Part shown: in pieces, positions 26,435-36,669 of the stretch
Numbering within the stretch: the stretch's first letter is position 1
Layout of the letters: each line of letters begins with the position of its first letter
Source of the DNA: Kistimonas asteriae
Lineage (GTDB): Bacteria > Pseudomonadota > Gammaproteobacteria > Pseudomonadales > Endozoicomonadaceae
DNA: 64,000 nucleotides
Assembly (NCBI RefSeq): GCF_018263925.1
Contig: NZ_JAEVHF010000007.1
Span: 62,001 to 126,000 of the forward strand
Direction of reading: 5' to 3'
The notes under the pieces: generated by a model
Database searches by the model: none
Told to the model about the DNA's origin: nothing
The model's input: the letters and a program-made list of their open reading frames with translations, nothing else
Translations under genes and position numbers: made by a program

Positions 26435-29400
26435 ATGCAGTTACCTCGACTCGCGATACAGAACCACCAGTTTACCCTTGTGATCACATTACTGTTGATC
26501 GCCCTCGGTGCTATCTCATTGACCAGTATGCCGCGCTCGGAAGATCCCCAGTTCAACTTTCCTGCGGCCATGATCAAGGTGATCTATCCCGGTACCGCGC
26601 CAGCGGATATGGAGAAACTGGTGGTTGATCCTATAGAAGAAGCGATCAACGAACTGGATGACCTGAAGGTTATCAAGAGTGATATTGAGGATGGTCTAGG
26701 CGTAGTACGGGTCGAATTTCTCTACGGTACAGACCCGGATGAAAAATACGACGATGTGGTTTCAGCGGTATCTCGCATACGGGATGAACTGCCCGCCGCC
26801 ATCCACCAGCTGACTATTGAGAAAATATCCCCCACTGACGTCAATATCCTGCAGATTGCTCTAATGTCAGATAGCGCCGGTTATGCACGCCTCAAACGCC
26901 AGGCGGAGAAACTGGAAAAACGCCTTGAGCGCATCGCCGGCGTCAAGCGTGCCGATATTGATGGTTTCCCGGAACAACAGGTCGAAATTGCGGCAGACCT
27001 CGACAAGATGCGCGCCCTGAACATCAGCATTGCCGAGCTGGCGAACGCCATTCAGTCATCAAGCATCAACCTGCCGGGCGGGCATGCCTTGTCCGGCGAA
27101 GAACGCTTTACCGTCCGCACCAGTGGCGACTTCCGTACCTTACAGCAGATCCGGCGCACGGCGGTTCGGTCAAAACCTGGTAGTGTCGTTTATGTGGAAA
27201 CCATTGCCGATGTCCACCTGACGGATGCACTCCCCACCTACCATGCCCGGTTTAACGGACAACGTACGGTGTTTGTCTCCGTGGTACAGCGCAAAGGCAG
27301 CAATATCATGGCCGTCATGGCGGCACTGAAAAGTACATTGGCAGAATTCAGCCAGACCCTGCCCGATGATATCGCCCTTGAGCTGGCGCACGACCAAAGC
27401 ATCAGCGTCGATGAAAGGATCAACGGATTTTTCAACAACCTGCTCCAGGGACTGGCACTGGTTGGCGTCATGACGGTGCTGGCACTGGGAGGACGCGCAG
27501 CCTTCGTCATCGTACTGGCGATACCGATGTCGGTACTGATCGGTATCGGCTGGCTGGATCTCAGTGGTTTCGGTTTACAACAGATGTCGATTGTTGGCTT
27601 GGTGGTTGCGCTTGGACTGCTGGTCGACAACGCCATCGTAGTCACCGAAAATGTCGGCCGTTTCCGGCGTAGCGGTCATGACAGCGCCAACGCGGCGATG
27701 AACGGCGCCAGTCAGGTGGGCTGGGCGGTAGTCAGCGGCACACTGACTACCATTCTGTCGTTTTTCCCGATTCTGCTGTTGCAGACCGGCGCCGGCACCT
27801 TCCTGCGCTCCATGCCGGTAACCGTCATCCTGACGCTGCTGGCCTCCCTGGTGATCGCCCTGACCCTGACGCCTTTGCTGGCCAGCAAGGTACTTGATAC
27901 AGGAGACCAGAAGACGCCCTGGCTGTTACGCAAGATTCAGATATTGGCTAACGGTCCTTACAGTCAATTGCTGGAACATTCCCTGAAACACCCATGGCGT
28001 GTATTGCTGCTATCCGTCACCCTGCTCATGGGATCACTGGCACTGGTGCCCCTGGTCGGCGTCAGCATGTTTCCCAAGGCTGAAAAACCCATGCTTCTGG
28101 TCAATATCGATATGCCGGAAAATGCCAGCTTCGATACCACCTGGGATATGACGTTAAGGGTTGAAGCCTTATTGCAGGACTACGACATTGTGACGAACCT
28201 GGCCACCAATGTCGGCAAGGGAAACCCTCGCATTTTCTATAATATTTTCCCCAAGCGACAGGTTCCCAATTTTGCCCAGATCCTGGTGCAACTGGACACC
28301 GGTCGACTGCAGGTTGTGGAACCTTTTATCGAAGAGATTCGACAGAAATTTAATGCCATCACTGGGGCAAAAATTACCATCAAGGAATTCATGCAGGGGC
28401 CTCCCTACGAAGCACCGGTTTCCATCCGGGTGGTGGGCGATAACCTGGAACAAGTCAGCGTGGCAGCTGCCCATGTGGAATCAATCTTTGTTACCACTCC
28501 CGGCACTGTGAATGTCGATAATCCACTCGACAAACCGCGTATTGATCTGCGGGTACAGATTAATCGGGAAAAAGCCGCCATGCTTGGCGTTCCGATTTCC
28601 AGTATTGATCAGGCCGTCAGAGCCAGTCTGGTCGGACAACCTGTCGGTCAGTTCAGGGACAGTAACGGCGATGATCACACCATTCTGGTTCGTGCAGCCG
28701 GTGAACGCCCCCAAGTCGATACGTTCAACCAGATTATGGTGGAATCAGCCAACGGCGCACTGATCCCTTTGAACCAGTTAGCCAGCCTGACCCTACAAAC
28801 GACACTGGCAAGGCTTCAGCACCACAATCTGGAACGGATGGCACGGATTACAGCCGATATCACGCCCGGCTACCTGACCGAAGATATCACCAATCAAATC
28901 ATCGAACAGCTGGATCGTTATGATTGGCCGAAAGGTGTCATCTATCAGGTGGGTGGGGAACAGGAAAACCGAAAAGATTCATTCGGAGGCATGAACCAGG
29001 TGCTGCTGGTTGCTCTACTGGGCATATTTGCCGTTCTGGTGCTTCAATTCCAATCCTTCAGCCAGCCGTTGATTATCTTCACAGCAATTCCGTTTGCTGT
29101 CACCGGCGCGATTGTCGCCTTGTGGCTGACAGGCTATAGCTTCTCATTCACCGCGTTTGTCGGGCTAACCTCCCTGGTGGGTATTGTTGTTAATAACTCG
29201 ATCATTCTGGTGGATTCCGCCAACCAGCATCACGAACAGGGACTGAGTATTCATGATGCCATGCGGGAATCGGCCCGCGTTCGGCTGGTACCGATTCTAC
29301 TGACGACACTCACGACGATTGGCGGATTACTGCCCCTGACACTGGAAGGTTCCAATATGTGGTCCCCCATGGGCTGGTGCATCATTGGCGGTCTGATAAC

Positions 29401-29533
29401 ATCAACCCTGTTGACGCTGATCGTTGTCCCTGTGTTGTATACCCTGTTCAGCAACGCCACTGAACGACACTGCCCAATAAAAAATGCTCAGACTGCTGTC
29501 TCTGTTTCAGGGGATTCCTCAGGCAACTTCTGA
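26435..29533 (+). CDS. RND-family multidrug efflux pump inner-membrane subunit
   Basis: A 1032-residue proton-driven exporter with the two-fold RND architecture: a first membrane helix (about residues 13-31), a large periplasmic loop, a six-helix bundle, a second helix-loop-bundle repeat and a C-terminal helix. The proton-relay aspartate lies in VVALGLLVDNAIVVTEN (TM4). The N-terminus and AVSRIRDELP resemble the AcrB-like subgroup that carries diverse organic substrates rather than metal-exporting CusA. It forms an operon with the adaptor under TetR control. Substrates are unknown. Confidence 0.92.
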   Translation: MQLPRLAIQNHQFTLVITLLLIALGAISLTSMPRSEDPQFNFPAAMIKVIYPGTAPADMEKLVVDPIEEAINELDDLKVIKSDIEDGLGVVRVEFLYGTDPDEKYDDVVSAVSRIRDELPAAIHQLTIEKISPTDVNILQIALMSDSAGYARLKRQAEKLEKRLERIAGVKRADIDGFPEQQVEIAADLDKMRALNISIAELANAIQSSSINLPGGHALSGEERFTVRTSGDFRTLQQIRRTAVRSKPGSVVYVETIADVHLTDALPTYHARFNGQRTVFVSVVQRKGSNIMAVMAALKSTLAEFSQTLPDDIALELAHDQSISVDERINGFFNNLLQGLALVGVMTVLALGGRAAFVIVLAIPMSVLIGIGWLDLSGFGLQQMSIVGLVVALGLLVDNAIVVTENVGRFRRSGHDSANAAMNGASQVGWAVVSGTLTTILSFFPILLLQTGAGTFLRSMPVTVILTLLASLVIALTLTPLLASKVLDTGDQKTPWLLRKIQILANGPYSQLLEHSLKHPWRVLLLSVTLLMGSLALVPLVGVSMFPKAEKPMLLVNIDMPENASFDTTWDMTLRVEALLQDYDIVTNLATNVGKGNPRIFYNIFPKRQVPNFAQILVQLDTGRLQVVEPFIEEIRQKFNAITGAKITIKEFMQGPPYEAPVSIRVVGDNLEQVSVAAAHVESIFVTTPGTVNVDNPLDKPRIDLRVQINREKAAMLGVPISSIDQAVRASLVGQPVGQFRDSNGDDHTILVRAAGERPQVDTFNQIMVESANGALIPLNQLASLTLQTTLARLQHHNLERMARITADITPGYLTEDITNQIIEQLDRYDWPKGVIYQVGGEQENRKDSFGGMNQVLLVALLGIFAVLVLQFQSFSQPLIIFTAIPFAVTGAIVALWLTGYSFSFTAFVGLTSLVGIVVNNSIILVDSANQHHEQGLSIHDAMRESARVRLVPILLTTLTTIGGLLPLTLEGSNMWSPMGWCIIGGLITSTLLTLIVVPVLYTLFSNATERHCPIKNAQTAVSVSGDSSGNF

Positions 29534-29560
29534 CAACATACCCTATCTTTCTAGTCAGCT

Positions 29561-29592
29561 AACCGGTTGGGGCTTTTGAGCCTGAACCGGTT
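29561..29592 (+). promoter_or_regulatory. Hairpin between the RND operon and tenA
   Basis: The self-complementary octamer AACCGGTT occurs twice (29561-29568 and 29585-29592) and forms the base of a stem that encloses GGC/GCC. TTTATT follows, so it may end the efflux transcript. It also lies 44 bases before tenA. I looked for the conserved parts of a TPP riboswitch here and did not find them. Confidence 0.35.
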
Positions 29593-29635
29593 TATTCCGT
29601 TATCGCTTCCCAATTATTCAGACAGAGTCATTACC

Positions 29636-30250
29636 ATGAACTGTCAGCAGCTGACCGTCACACACAAGCAGGCGTGGCACAGCGCCACCAACCATCCGTT
29701 CCTGCTGGACTGCCGAAGCGGCAACCTGAAACCTGCACAGTTCAACCGCTGGCTGGAACAGGATTACCTGTTTGGTATTGAGTTCACCCGCTTTTTTGCC
29801 GCAACATTGCAGGCCGCCCCTCCCAACCACTTTGACATCCTGCTAAGCGGCCTGACAGGCATCAAAGCAGAATTGTGCTGGTTTCACACGACAGCAAAAG
29901 AGCGAAATCTGAGCCTCCACAATGAACTGTTACCCGCCTGCGAAGAGTACTGTCGTTTTTTGATTGCTCTCAGCCATCGCCCTTACCCTGTATTGGCAAC
30001 CATTCTTTGGGGCATAGAAAATACTTACAGTGTCGCCTGTCGAGAACCGATGGCATCACCTTACGATCAACTGTTTGCCTATTGCGCCAGCGATACCTTC
30101 AAAGATTACGTCCATCAGCTGGAGCAGGTTGCAGACGAGGCGCTCACGAGCGCTACCGAAGATACCCGGTCAGAAACCGAAGCCGAATTCCTGACAATGT
30201 GTCGCCATGAAAAGGCCTTCTGGCAGATGAGCTATGAGGCGGTCACCTGA
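29636..30250 (+). CDS. TenA/THI-4 family protein (thiaminase II-like)
   Basis: A 204-residue all-helical cytoplasmic protein of the TenA/PqqC fold. Members hydrolyse thiamine breakdown products such as aminopyrimidines so that they can be salvaged for thiamine synthesis. Recognisable parts are HPFLLDCRSGNLKPAQFNRWLEQDYLF near the start and the C-terminal MCRHEKAFWQMSYEA. Start ATG 29636 is chosen; the longer frame from TTG 29567 adds 23 unlikely residues. The catalytic Cys position of TenA_C enzymes is not clear to me (ACREPM is a candidate), so it could be a non-thiaminase relative. Confidence 0.75.
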   Translation: MNCQQLTVTHKQAWHSATNHPFLLDCRSGNLKPAQFNRWLEQDYLFGIEFTRFFAATLQAAPPNHFDILLSGLTGIKAELCWFHTTAKERNLSLHNELLPACEEYCRFLIALSHRPYPVLATILWGIENTYSVACREPMASPYDQLFAYCASDTFKDYVHQLEQVADEALTSATEDTRSETEAEFLTMCRHEKAFWQMSYEAVT

Positions 30251-30267
30251 GCTGAATCACCGCCCAT

Positions 30268-30299
30268 AAAAAAACCGCACCTTAGGGTGCGGTTTTTTT
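30268..30299. terminator. Bidirectional rho-independent terminator between tenA and groL
   Basis: A perfect stem, ACCGCACC-tta-GGGTGCGGT, flanked by a run of seven A's on the left and of seven T's on the right. It works for tenA on the + strand and for groESL on the - strand. Confidence 0.9.
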
Positions 30300-30324
30300 A
30301 GCAGTGAACTGCAGGGGGGGATGA

Positions 30325-31980
<1,656 letters not shown>

Positions 31981-32058
31981 TTAATCGGGCTTTCCGCGTT
32001 ACGCGGCCAGCCATAAAATTGGGTTAAACAGCTGTAATCGACTGGAAGCGACGGGCGC

Positions 32059-32355
32059 TTACTCAGCTTCGATAACGGCCAGGATGTCACTCTCGGACAT
32101 CAGAACGTGCTCAACGCCGTCAATCTTCACGGTGTTGGAATCACTGTGGTAACCACCGAACAGAATCTTGTCACCAACGCTGACAGCCATCGGACGGACT
32201 TCACCGTTTTCCAGCGGCAGGCCGGGGCCAACAGCAACGATTTCGCCACGGTTGGTTTTCTCACCCTTGCCCGGCAATACGATGCCGCCAGCAGATGTGG
32301 TTTCGCTCTCGAAGCGACGAACAAGCACCTGATCACGTAACGGACGAAGTTTCAT
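32059..32355 (-). CDS. groS: Co-chaperonin GroES (10 kDa)
   Basis: Heptameric lid of the GroEL chamber, 98 residues. It has the mobile loop segment [17 protein letters not shown], with the GIVL anchor that contacts GroEL, and the C-terminal [12 protein letters not shown] 32355 is chosen because GGAGAGAG precedes it by four bases; the longer frame adds five residues. It is first in the groESL operon. Confidence 0.98.
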   Translation of the reverse strand: MKLRPLRDQVLVRRFESETTSAGGIVLPGKGEKTNRGEIVAVGPGLPLENGEVRPMAVSVGDKILFGGYHSDSNTVKIDGVEHVLMSESDILAVIEAE

Positions 32356-32406
32356 CGACTCTCTCTCCAACTGTTTAGCAAGTATGCCTAAATAACATTA
32401 CTGGCA

Positions 32407-32515
32407 GCTGTTGACGTCACCCGACGTCACAGCATGACCTTCAGGGTTAAGGTTGGGACTTCACGTCCCCGCCGACCCGGAAGGGATGCGCATCAATGCT
32501 GTCGCTGGCGCATCC
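32407..32515 (-). promoter_or_regulatory. Structured 5' leader of groESL (three hairpins)
   Basis: Three inverted repeats lie between the putative heat-shock promoter and groS: GCTGT(T)GACGTC with GACGTCACAGC at 32407-32433, GGGAC-ttcac-GTCCC at 32455-32469, and GGATGCGC with GCGCATCC at 32484-32515. They would make an unusually long (about 218 bases) structured leader. It could be a thermosensor, a stability element or a site of premature termination; the sequence does not decide this. Confidence 0.5.
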
Positions 32516-32580
32516 GCCCCGGCGGCAAGCGAACAAACGGTACCGCACTAATACCGAGCCCGCTTCGGCTGACACTATGA

Positions 32581-32606
32581 ATAGGGGCTGAATTTTCGCT
32601 TTTCAA
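32581..32606 (-). promoter_or_regulatory. Sigma-32-like heat-shock promoter of groESL
   Basis: On the minus strand the -35 element TTGAAA (32606-32601) is followed after 13 bases by CCCCTAT (32587-32581), close to the sigma-32 -10 element CCCCATNT. It lies beyond the fxsA terminator and 226 bases before groS. No CIRCE repeat is seen, so control by HrcA is unlikely. Confidence 0.65.
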
Positions 32607-32617
32607 CCCTGCCCGGC

Positions 32618-32650
32618 AAAAAAAAATCAAAAATGGTCAGCAGGGCTGAC
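32618..32650 (-). terminator. Rho-independent terminator of fxsA
   Basis: Minus-strand stem GTCAGC-cct-GCTGAC is followed by CA, five T's, GA and ten T's, starting 13 bases after the fxsA stop. An alternative stem CTGACA-ctt-TGTCAG overlaps it. It separates fxsA from groESL. Confidence 0.85.
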
Positions 32651-32662
32651 AAAGTGTCAGTT

Positions 32663-33133
32663 TTACTCTTCACGGCGGTATTCGCCTTCGATGATTTCCG
32701 GCCTGCGATTGCCGCCATCCTGATCAAATGGACCGGCCGCACTCGACTGATAAAAGCCGGTTTGAGTATAAGCGTCCGCCTGCCAGCGCTGGCTGGCCAA
32801 CATACGGTCTACGATTTTCCGGCGTGTCAGGGGGAAGAGCCCGGTCAATGCGATAATGTCAGTAATAAAACCGGGCGCCAGCAGCAGAGCACCACAGGCT
32901 GCGATGATGATGCCTTCCAGCATTTCCCGCGCGGGCACCTCGCCACTGGCCATCCGTTCACGGGCGCGAAACAGGGTATTGAGGCCTTGCTGGCGCAACA
33001 GGTAAATGCCCAGTGATGCTGTACACAACACCAGCGCCACCGTCGGCAGGATACCGATCAGGCTACCCACCTTGATCAGCACCATTAATTCGGTAATAGG
33101 GAATAGCACCAGCAATAAAAAGGCAAAGCGCAT
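32663..33133 (-). CDS. fxsA: FxsA family membrane protein
   Basis: A small inner-membrane protein of 156 residues. Family members affect phage exclusion when overproduced; a normal role is unknown. The N-terminus FAFLLLVLFPITELMVLIKVGSLIG and the segments VALVLCTASLGIYLLRQQG and LLAPGFITDIIALTGLFPLTR are characteristic, giving three or four membrane segments. The tail is polar. It lies upstream of groESL, a common neighbour, but has its own terminator. Confidence 0.92.
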   Translation of the reverse strand: MRFAFLLLVLFPITELMVLIKVGSLIGILPTVALVLCTASLGIYLLRQQGLNTLFRARERMASGEVPAREMLEGIIIAACGALLLAPGFITDIIALTGLFPLTRRKIVDRMLASQRWQADAYTQTGFYQSSAAGPFDQDGGNRRPEIIEGEYRREE

Positions 33134-33205
33134 GACGGTCTCCTTTAGACTTGCCTTTTATATGGAGATGTTCGGGCTTTTTTCAAGCGGGGAAACAAAG
33201 CGATA

Positions 33206-33225
33206 CGGGAACTTTACAGTTCCCG
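33206..33225 (-). terminator. Hairpin between hugZ-like gene and fxsA
   Basis: CGGGAACT-ttac-AGTTCCCG, a perfect eight-base-pair stem with a four-base loop, lies 23 bases past the stop of the HugZ-like gene. There is no T tract. It could also influence expression of the fxsA gene downstream. Confidence 0.4.
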
Positions 33226-33247
33226 CAGACTTTATAAAGGAAGGAGA

Positions 33248-33955
33248 TCAGGCCGCCTTGGCCATAGCAACCAGTGCTTTTCGAACATCACTCGCCGTGG
33301 TAACCGGCGCATCAAAGGGAATACGGATGACCCGCTCACCAATCAGGATATGGAAACCTTCGCTGTCGACACCTGCCATTTTGGGTGTCACACCTTCCGG
33401 CAGGACTTCACCGGCACTCAGGCAATACTGAATAATGGCGGCCTGGTGGTCATCGTTCATATGCTGAACCATGCCCTGCTCAACCTCACCGGCGAAGGGG
33501 TTGGTCAGAAGCAGTTCTTCGGGGTTAACCCAGTAAATCTCACCAAAACCGCCGATAAAGCGCGCCCGAACCAGCTTGATACGGTAAAACTCAAAGTCGT
33601 GCGTCTTGTGATAATTACGAGACTGCGGGAAATAGCCGTAGTAGCGCTCAGCCGCGATCGGATCTTCAATTTTTTCGGCATCGCCAACCCAGGTCAGGCG
33701 ACCACCGGTCTGGATATCATCCACCTGACTCTGGATGATGGTCAGGGATACCTTGGAATCCTGACTGATGTTCCGCGTATGCTGGGCAATGCGGCTGATC
33801 AGGATCACGAGCTGTCCATCCGCATCCAGGCAGTAAGGCGCCACCGAGCCAAACGGGTAGCCCGGCATGGATACGGACTGGGTCGCCAGAACCCCCTGGT
33901 ATTCGTTGAGAAGCAGCGCACGGGCCTGGGAAGCCGCCTTCTGTCTGTCAGCCAT
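33248..33955 (-). CDS. hugZ: HugZ-family heme utilisation protein
   Basis: A 235-residue cytoplasmic protein with a split-barrel pyridoxamine-phosphate-oxidase-like N-terminal domain (about 1-145; RALLLNEYQGVLATQS, GYPFGSVAPYCLDADG) and a C-terminal DUF2470 domain with HMNDDH near residue 166. This is the domain order of HugZ, a heme-degrading enzyme that releases iron. A Fur box 45 bases upstream supports a role in iron acquisition and fits the second Fur-controlled locus at 19.3 kb. A plain flavoprotein of the same fold is the alternative. Confidence 0.8.
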   Translation of the reverse strand: MADRQKAASQARALLLNEYQGVLATQSVSMPGYPFGSVAPYCLDADGQLVILISRIAQHTRNISQDSKVSLTIIQSQVDDIQTGGRLTWVGDAEKIEDPIAAERYYGYFPQSRNYHKTHDFEFYRIKLVRARFIGGFGEIYWVNPEELLLTNPFAGEVEQGMVQHMNDDHQAAIIQYCLSAGEVLPEGVTPKMAGVDSEGFHILIGERVIRIPFDAPVTTASDVRKALVAMAKAA

Positions 33956-33999
33956 AGTTCACTCCACTGGATCTGTTTTCTAATTCAGGCGTATTCTAT

Positions 34000-34018
34000 G
34001 CGAATGATAACAATTATC
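34000..34018 (-). promoter_or_regulatory. Fur box upstream of the hugZ-like gene
   Basis: Matches the 19-base Fur consensus at 15 positions (core AATGATAA and AATTATC) and is 45 bases upstream of the hugZ-like start codon on the minus strand. It could also affect the + strand, but the next + gene is over 400 bases away. Confidence 0.8.
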
Positions 34019-34311
34019 AATAGCTTTTAAACGAATAGTTTCTCTTAAACCCAGTTTAGCTGTTTGCTGCAAAGTACTTATTCGGAACGAGCTCGGATAC
34101 ATGCAGAAAATTAAAATACGCGTTTCCCCATACAGTAAGTTGTAAGCCTCAACTGACAAGCGTCACGCTTCATAAAACAACATTAATTCATACAAAATAG
34201 CCGACTGACAATAATACAGAATATGAATAATTAGAATCAGAAAGCCTAAAGCATCTATTGAAATAGTCATAAAAAATAACAATTAAACCAAAGAAAAATA
34301 ACGCTTAAAAC

Positions 34312-34338
34312 AATTAAACAATTAAACAATTAAACAAT
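34312..34338. repeat. Eight-base tandem repeat (AATTAAAC x 3.3)
   Basis: Three complete copies of AATTAAAC followed by AAT. It lies about 95 bases upstream of the small secreted protein gene. Length variation by strand slippage is possible but unproven. Confidence 0.8.
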
Positions 34339-34432
34339 GAACTTTCCCATATAACCTTCGTCTTAACAGTTACGACCATTAGCGGATGTTCAGCATCTTC
34401 AATTTACGCATGAATTTCATGGAGCTCATTTA

Positions 34433-34855
34433 ATGAAACACACCAGATTAAACAAGACATTTATTTATCTCACTTTCCTATCAATCATGACATTTACTAA
34501 TAGCGTTTTCGCTGATATTAAAATCAGCAATACTGGCGCCTATGTTATTGAAAGGATATGCATAAATGACTTTGACAGTAAAACCTGCCAGAAAATGTCA
34601 TTACCTATTGGCCAATCCTATACCATTCCCAGCGAAAACATCCCTTCCGGTGGCACACAAATTGCCATTGAAGTGCTTTGCGCCGCTTATATGGTGCTCC
34701 CCATGGCCGACGCACAAGGCATAACCGCTAACTACATACAGGATGGTGAACAGATCAAGTTAAATGGAATCTGTACCTATTTTGGGGCAGACAACTTCGC
34801 AAACGTTATGCCGCAAAGCAATACACATATGGATTGGAATATTAAATTCAAATAA
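34433..34855 (+). CDS. Small exported protein of unknown function
   Basis: 140 residues with a clear signal peptide (FIYLTFLSIMTFTNSVFA, predicted cleavage after VFA near residue 27). The mature part of about 113 residues is beta-rich with four cysteines (ICINDF, KTCQK, VLCAAY, NGICTYF), possibly two disulfides. I recognise no family. Codon usage is A+T-rich, unlike most neighbours. It sits in the A+T-rich islet beside a 456-residue protein of unknown function, and a periplasmic or secreted role is inferred from the signal peptide only. Confidence 0.6.
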   Translation: MKHTRLNKTFIYLTFLSIMTFTNSVFADIKISNTGAYVIERICINDFDSKTCQKMSLPIGQSYTIPSENIPSGGTQIAIEVLCAAYMVLPMADAQGITANYIQDGEQIKLNGICTYFGADNFANVMPQSNTHMDWNIKFK

Positions 34856-34915
34856 AATTCAGTTTTTGCATGTAAATACTGCCTGATATGACAAGCTATC
34901 AGGCAGCTAATTACT

Positions 34916-34960
34916 AACACAAAAAACACAAAAAACACAAAAAACACAAAAAACACAAAT
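34916..34960. repeat. Nine-base tandem repeat (AACACAAAA x 5)
   Basis: Five perfectly spaced copies, with only the last base of the last copy differing. It lies in the 185-base spacer between the small exported protein gene and the large unknown gene, 80 bases before the latter's start. Such a repeat can vary in number and alter promoter spacing. Confidence 0.9.
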
Positions 34961-35040
34961 CGAATTATTAGCAATAATTAAACTTTCAAGCAAAAACCAA
35001 GTATTATTATATAAGACTCAATATCGTTATGGTGTAATAC

Positions 35041-36411
35041 ATGGCTGCTCCTATACAGACGAAAGGATCTGCACCAAGCGCAAGTTGCATCTTAGCGGGG
35101 AGTAGTGACGCTTCGTGCCCCCCCTATATAGCACAGACAACGTGGAATAGAGCAGTATCCGTAGTTTCTCCCACATATACCCTCTTTGATAAATTAAAAG
35201 ACTGGATAACAACAACTGCTCTATATCAAATGCTACTAAAAAGTCGGTGTATAAAACTAATAAAAGCAGCTTTAGAAAACTGCGAAGAAAGCAAGACATT
35301 TAAAAAATGTAATTACTTAGTTAGACTCACGCCAGAGTGGCAAAAAGAGAAACTTGAAAAAGCCATTGCACATAATGACTTCGCCTATATAAGAGGCGTT
35401 ATCAAAAACGGTTTATTAGATAGCATGCAGGACCCAAGCATTCAGCCAACATATAAAGAGTCAGCACAAATAATTATCACAACACTTTATAAAACATTAG
35501 AAAACAACCCTAAAAAAATGCAAAAACTATTATCTAAGCTTGACGATAGGCATAGAATCAAATTATACAAGCATCTTATAAAGAATAAAGATGGCATGGT
35601 CTTGATAACTCACCTAATCCCAAAGCTATGGCATAAGCATAGAACTGGCAAAATAGAAGGAGAGCTAGCATTACTACTTGCGTTCGCACCTGACAGCGAC
35701 AGTAAAACATGCTCAATTTTGACAGACCTTTGGAATAATCCCGGATCATGGAATATTTGCAAGGCTTTCGTATTAACCAATAGTATATTATTTTCACAAA
35801 CATCAAGAGAGCATGGATTAGGTCAAAACGGTGGTGTGCAAAATGAACGCTATATAGCTGAATTTCAAAAAATAACGAATAAAATGCTAGAAGATCTGCA
35901 CCCTGTACAACACACTACAAAAGGAAGAGAATTAATCACTTTCATTGACACATTACAAGAAGTGACGTCCAGACTTGTCAATCAGAGGATTGAAAATACC
36001 CGATACGCTATATCATTAATGGATAACCCCCTACTAGATCAAGAAACCGAAAAAATTACACCCGACAAACTTACAGAGCTAATGGAAAGACTCTCCTCAG
36101 CAAACTCACGACAGGCAATAAATGATGCACTACAAGAAATGTTCGGATGGAAACCTTTAACTGAAGAGCAAATCAGAAAAGGCCTATTAAAAACTAAACC
36201 ATACGATCTAGCAAAAGAAGAGCAAACTCTAGTAATCCAAGATTTCATGTGGCGTTTTTTCACTTCAAAAATTGATGGTGAATCAGACTTTTTGACAATA
36301 AAAGGTACTAGCATATTCGACAGTGTGGAATCAGAAGAATCTGCCCCACCATCTGTGACGGCATCATCAAAAGATGTAACACATACCTCAAAAACCCTCA
36401 AAGGAGAATAG
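35041..36411 (+). CDS. Large A+T-rich gene of unknown function (possible effector-like protein)
   Basis: A 456-residue soluble protein with no signal peptide or membrane segment and no domain I recognise. The N-terminal ~35 residues are rich in Ser, Ala and Pro and look disordered; the middle is strongly helical and Lys-rich; the last ~30 residues are Ser/Thr/Glu-rich. Codon usage is A+T-biased (AAA, ATA, TTA) and differs from the surrounding core genes, which suggests transfer. Together with the nearby repeats and small secreted protein this resembles accessory effector-type genes of host-associated marine bacteria, but that is a guess. No good ribosome binding site precedes ATG 35041. Confidence 0.6.
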   Translation: MAAPIQTKGSAPSASCILAGSSDASCPPYIAQTTWNRAVSVVSPTYTLFDKLKDWITTTALYQMLLKSRCIKLIKAALENCEESKTFKKCNYLVRLTPEWQKEKLEKAIAHNDFAYIRGVIKNGLLDSMQDPSIQPTYKESAQIIITTLYKTLENNPKKMQKLLSKLDDRHRIKLYKHLIKNKDGMVLITHLIPKLWHKHRTGKIEGELALLLAFAPDSDSKTCSILTDLWNNPGSWNICKAFVLTNSILFSQTSREHGLGQNGGVQNERYIAEFQKITNKMLEDLHPVQHTTKGRELITFIDTLQEVTSRLVNQRIENTRYAISLMDNPLLDQETEKITPDKLTELMERLSSANSRQAINDALQEMFGWKPLTEEQIRKGLLKTKPYDLAKEEQTLVIQDFMWRFFTSKIDGESDFLTIKGTSIFDSVESEESAPPSVTASSKDVTHTSKTLKGE

Positions 36412-36669
36412 ATAACATTTATAGAATACCAAATCAAAAATCAGCTATAGACATTTAATACGTAAAACAAATACGTCATATAAAAAACACCAAACCCAAA
36501 AAAGCCTACCGCAGCATTAAATAATATTCCACATAATACCACTAAATCTTTAATCGAATGGCTATACATCGCAGTATTACTGAACAACTCGGTATATACT
36601 GTCGCGACTATATAAAAACATAAACATTACGAACTATTTGAAAAATCATCACAGACAAGAGAGGTAGCT

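Larger units (their letters stand above)
33956..34432. other. A+T-rich gene-free region with a Fur box and short tandem repeats
   Basis: 477 bases without a credible gene. The left end holds the Fur box of the hugZ-like gene. From about 34080 base composition becomes clearly A+T-rich, and an eight-base repeat occurs at 34312-34338. This marks the left border of the A+T-rich islet that continues to about 36660. No inverted repeats or att-like sites were seen. Confidence 0.5.

Noticed and set aside
29534..29635. TPP riboswitch before tenA
   Set aside because: The conserved CTGAGA and the helix pattern are absent; only a simple hairpin is present.
32356..32660. CIRCE element (HrcA control) before groS
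   Set aside because: No TTAGCACTC-N9-GAGTGCTAA-type repeat is found; the inverted repeats there have other sequences.
34916..34960. Short direct repeats as a CRISPR array
   Set aside because: The units are nine bases and contiguous without spacers, so they are a tandem repeat.
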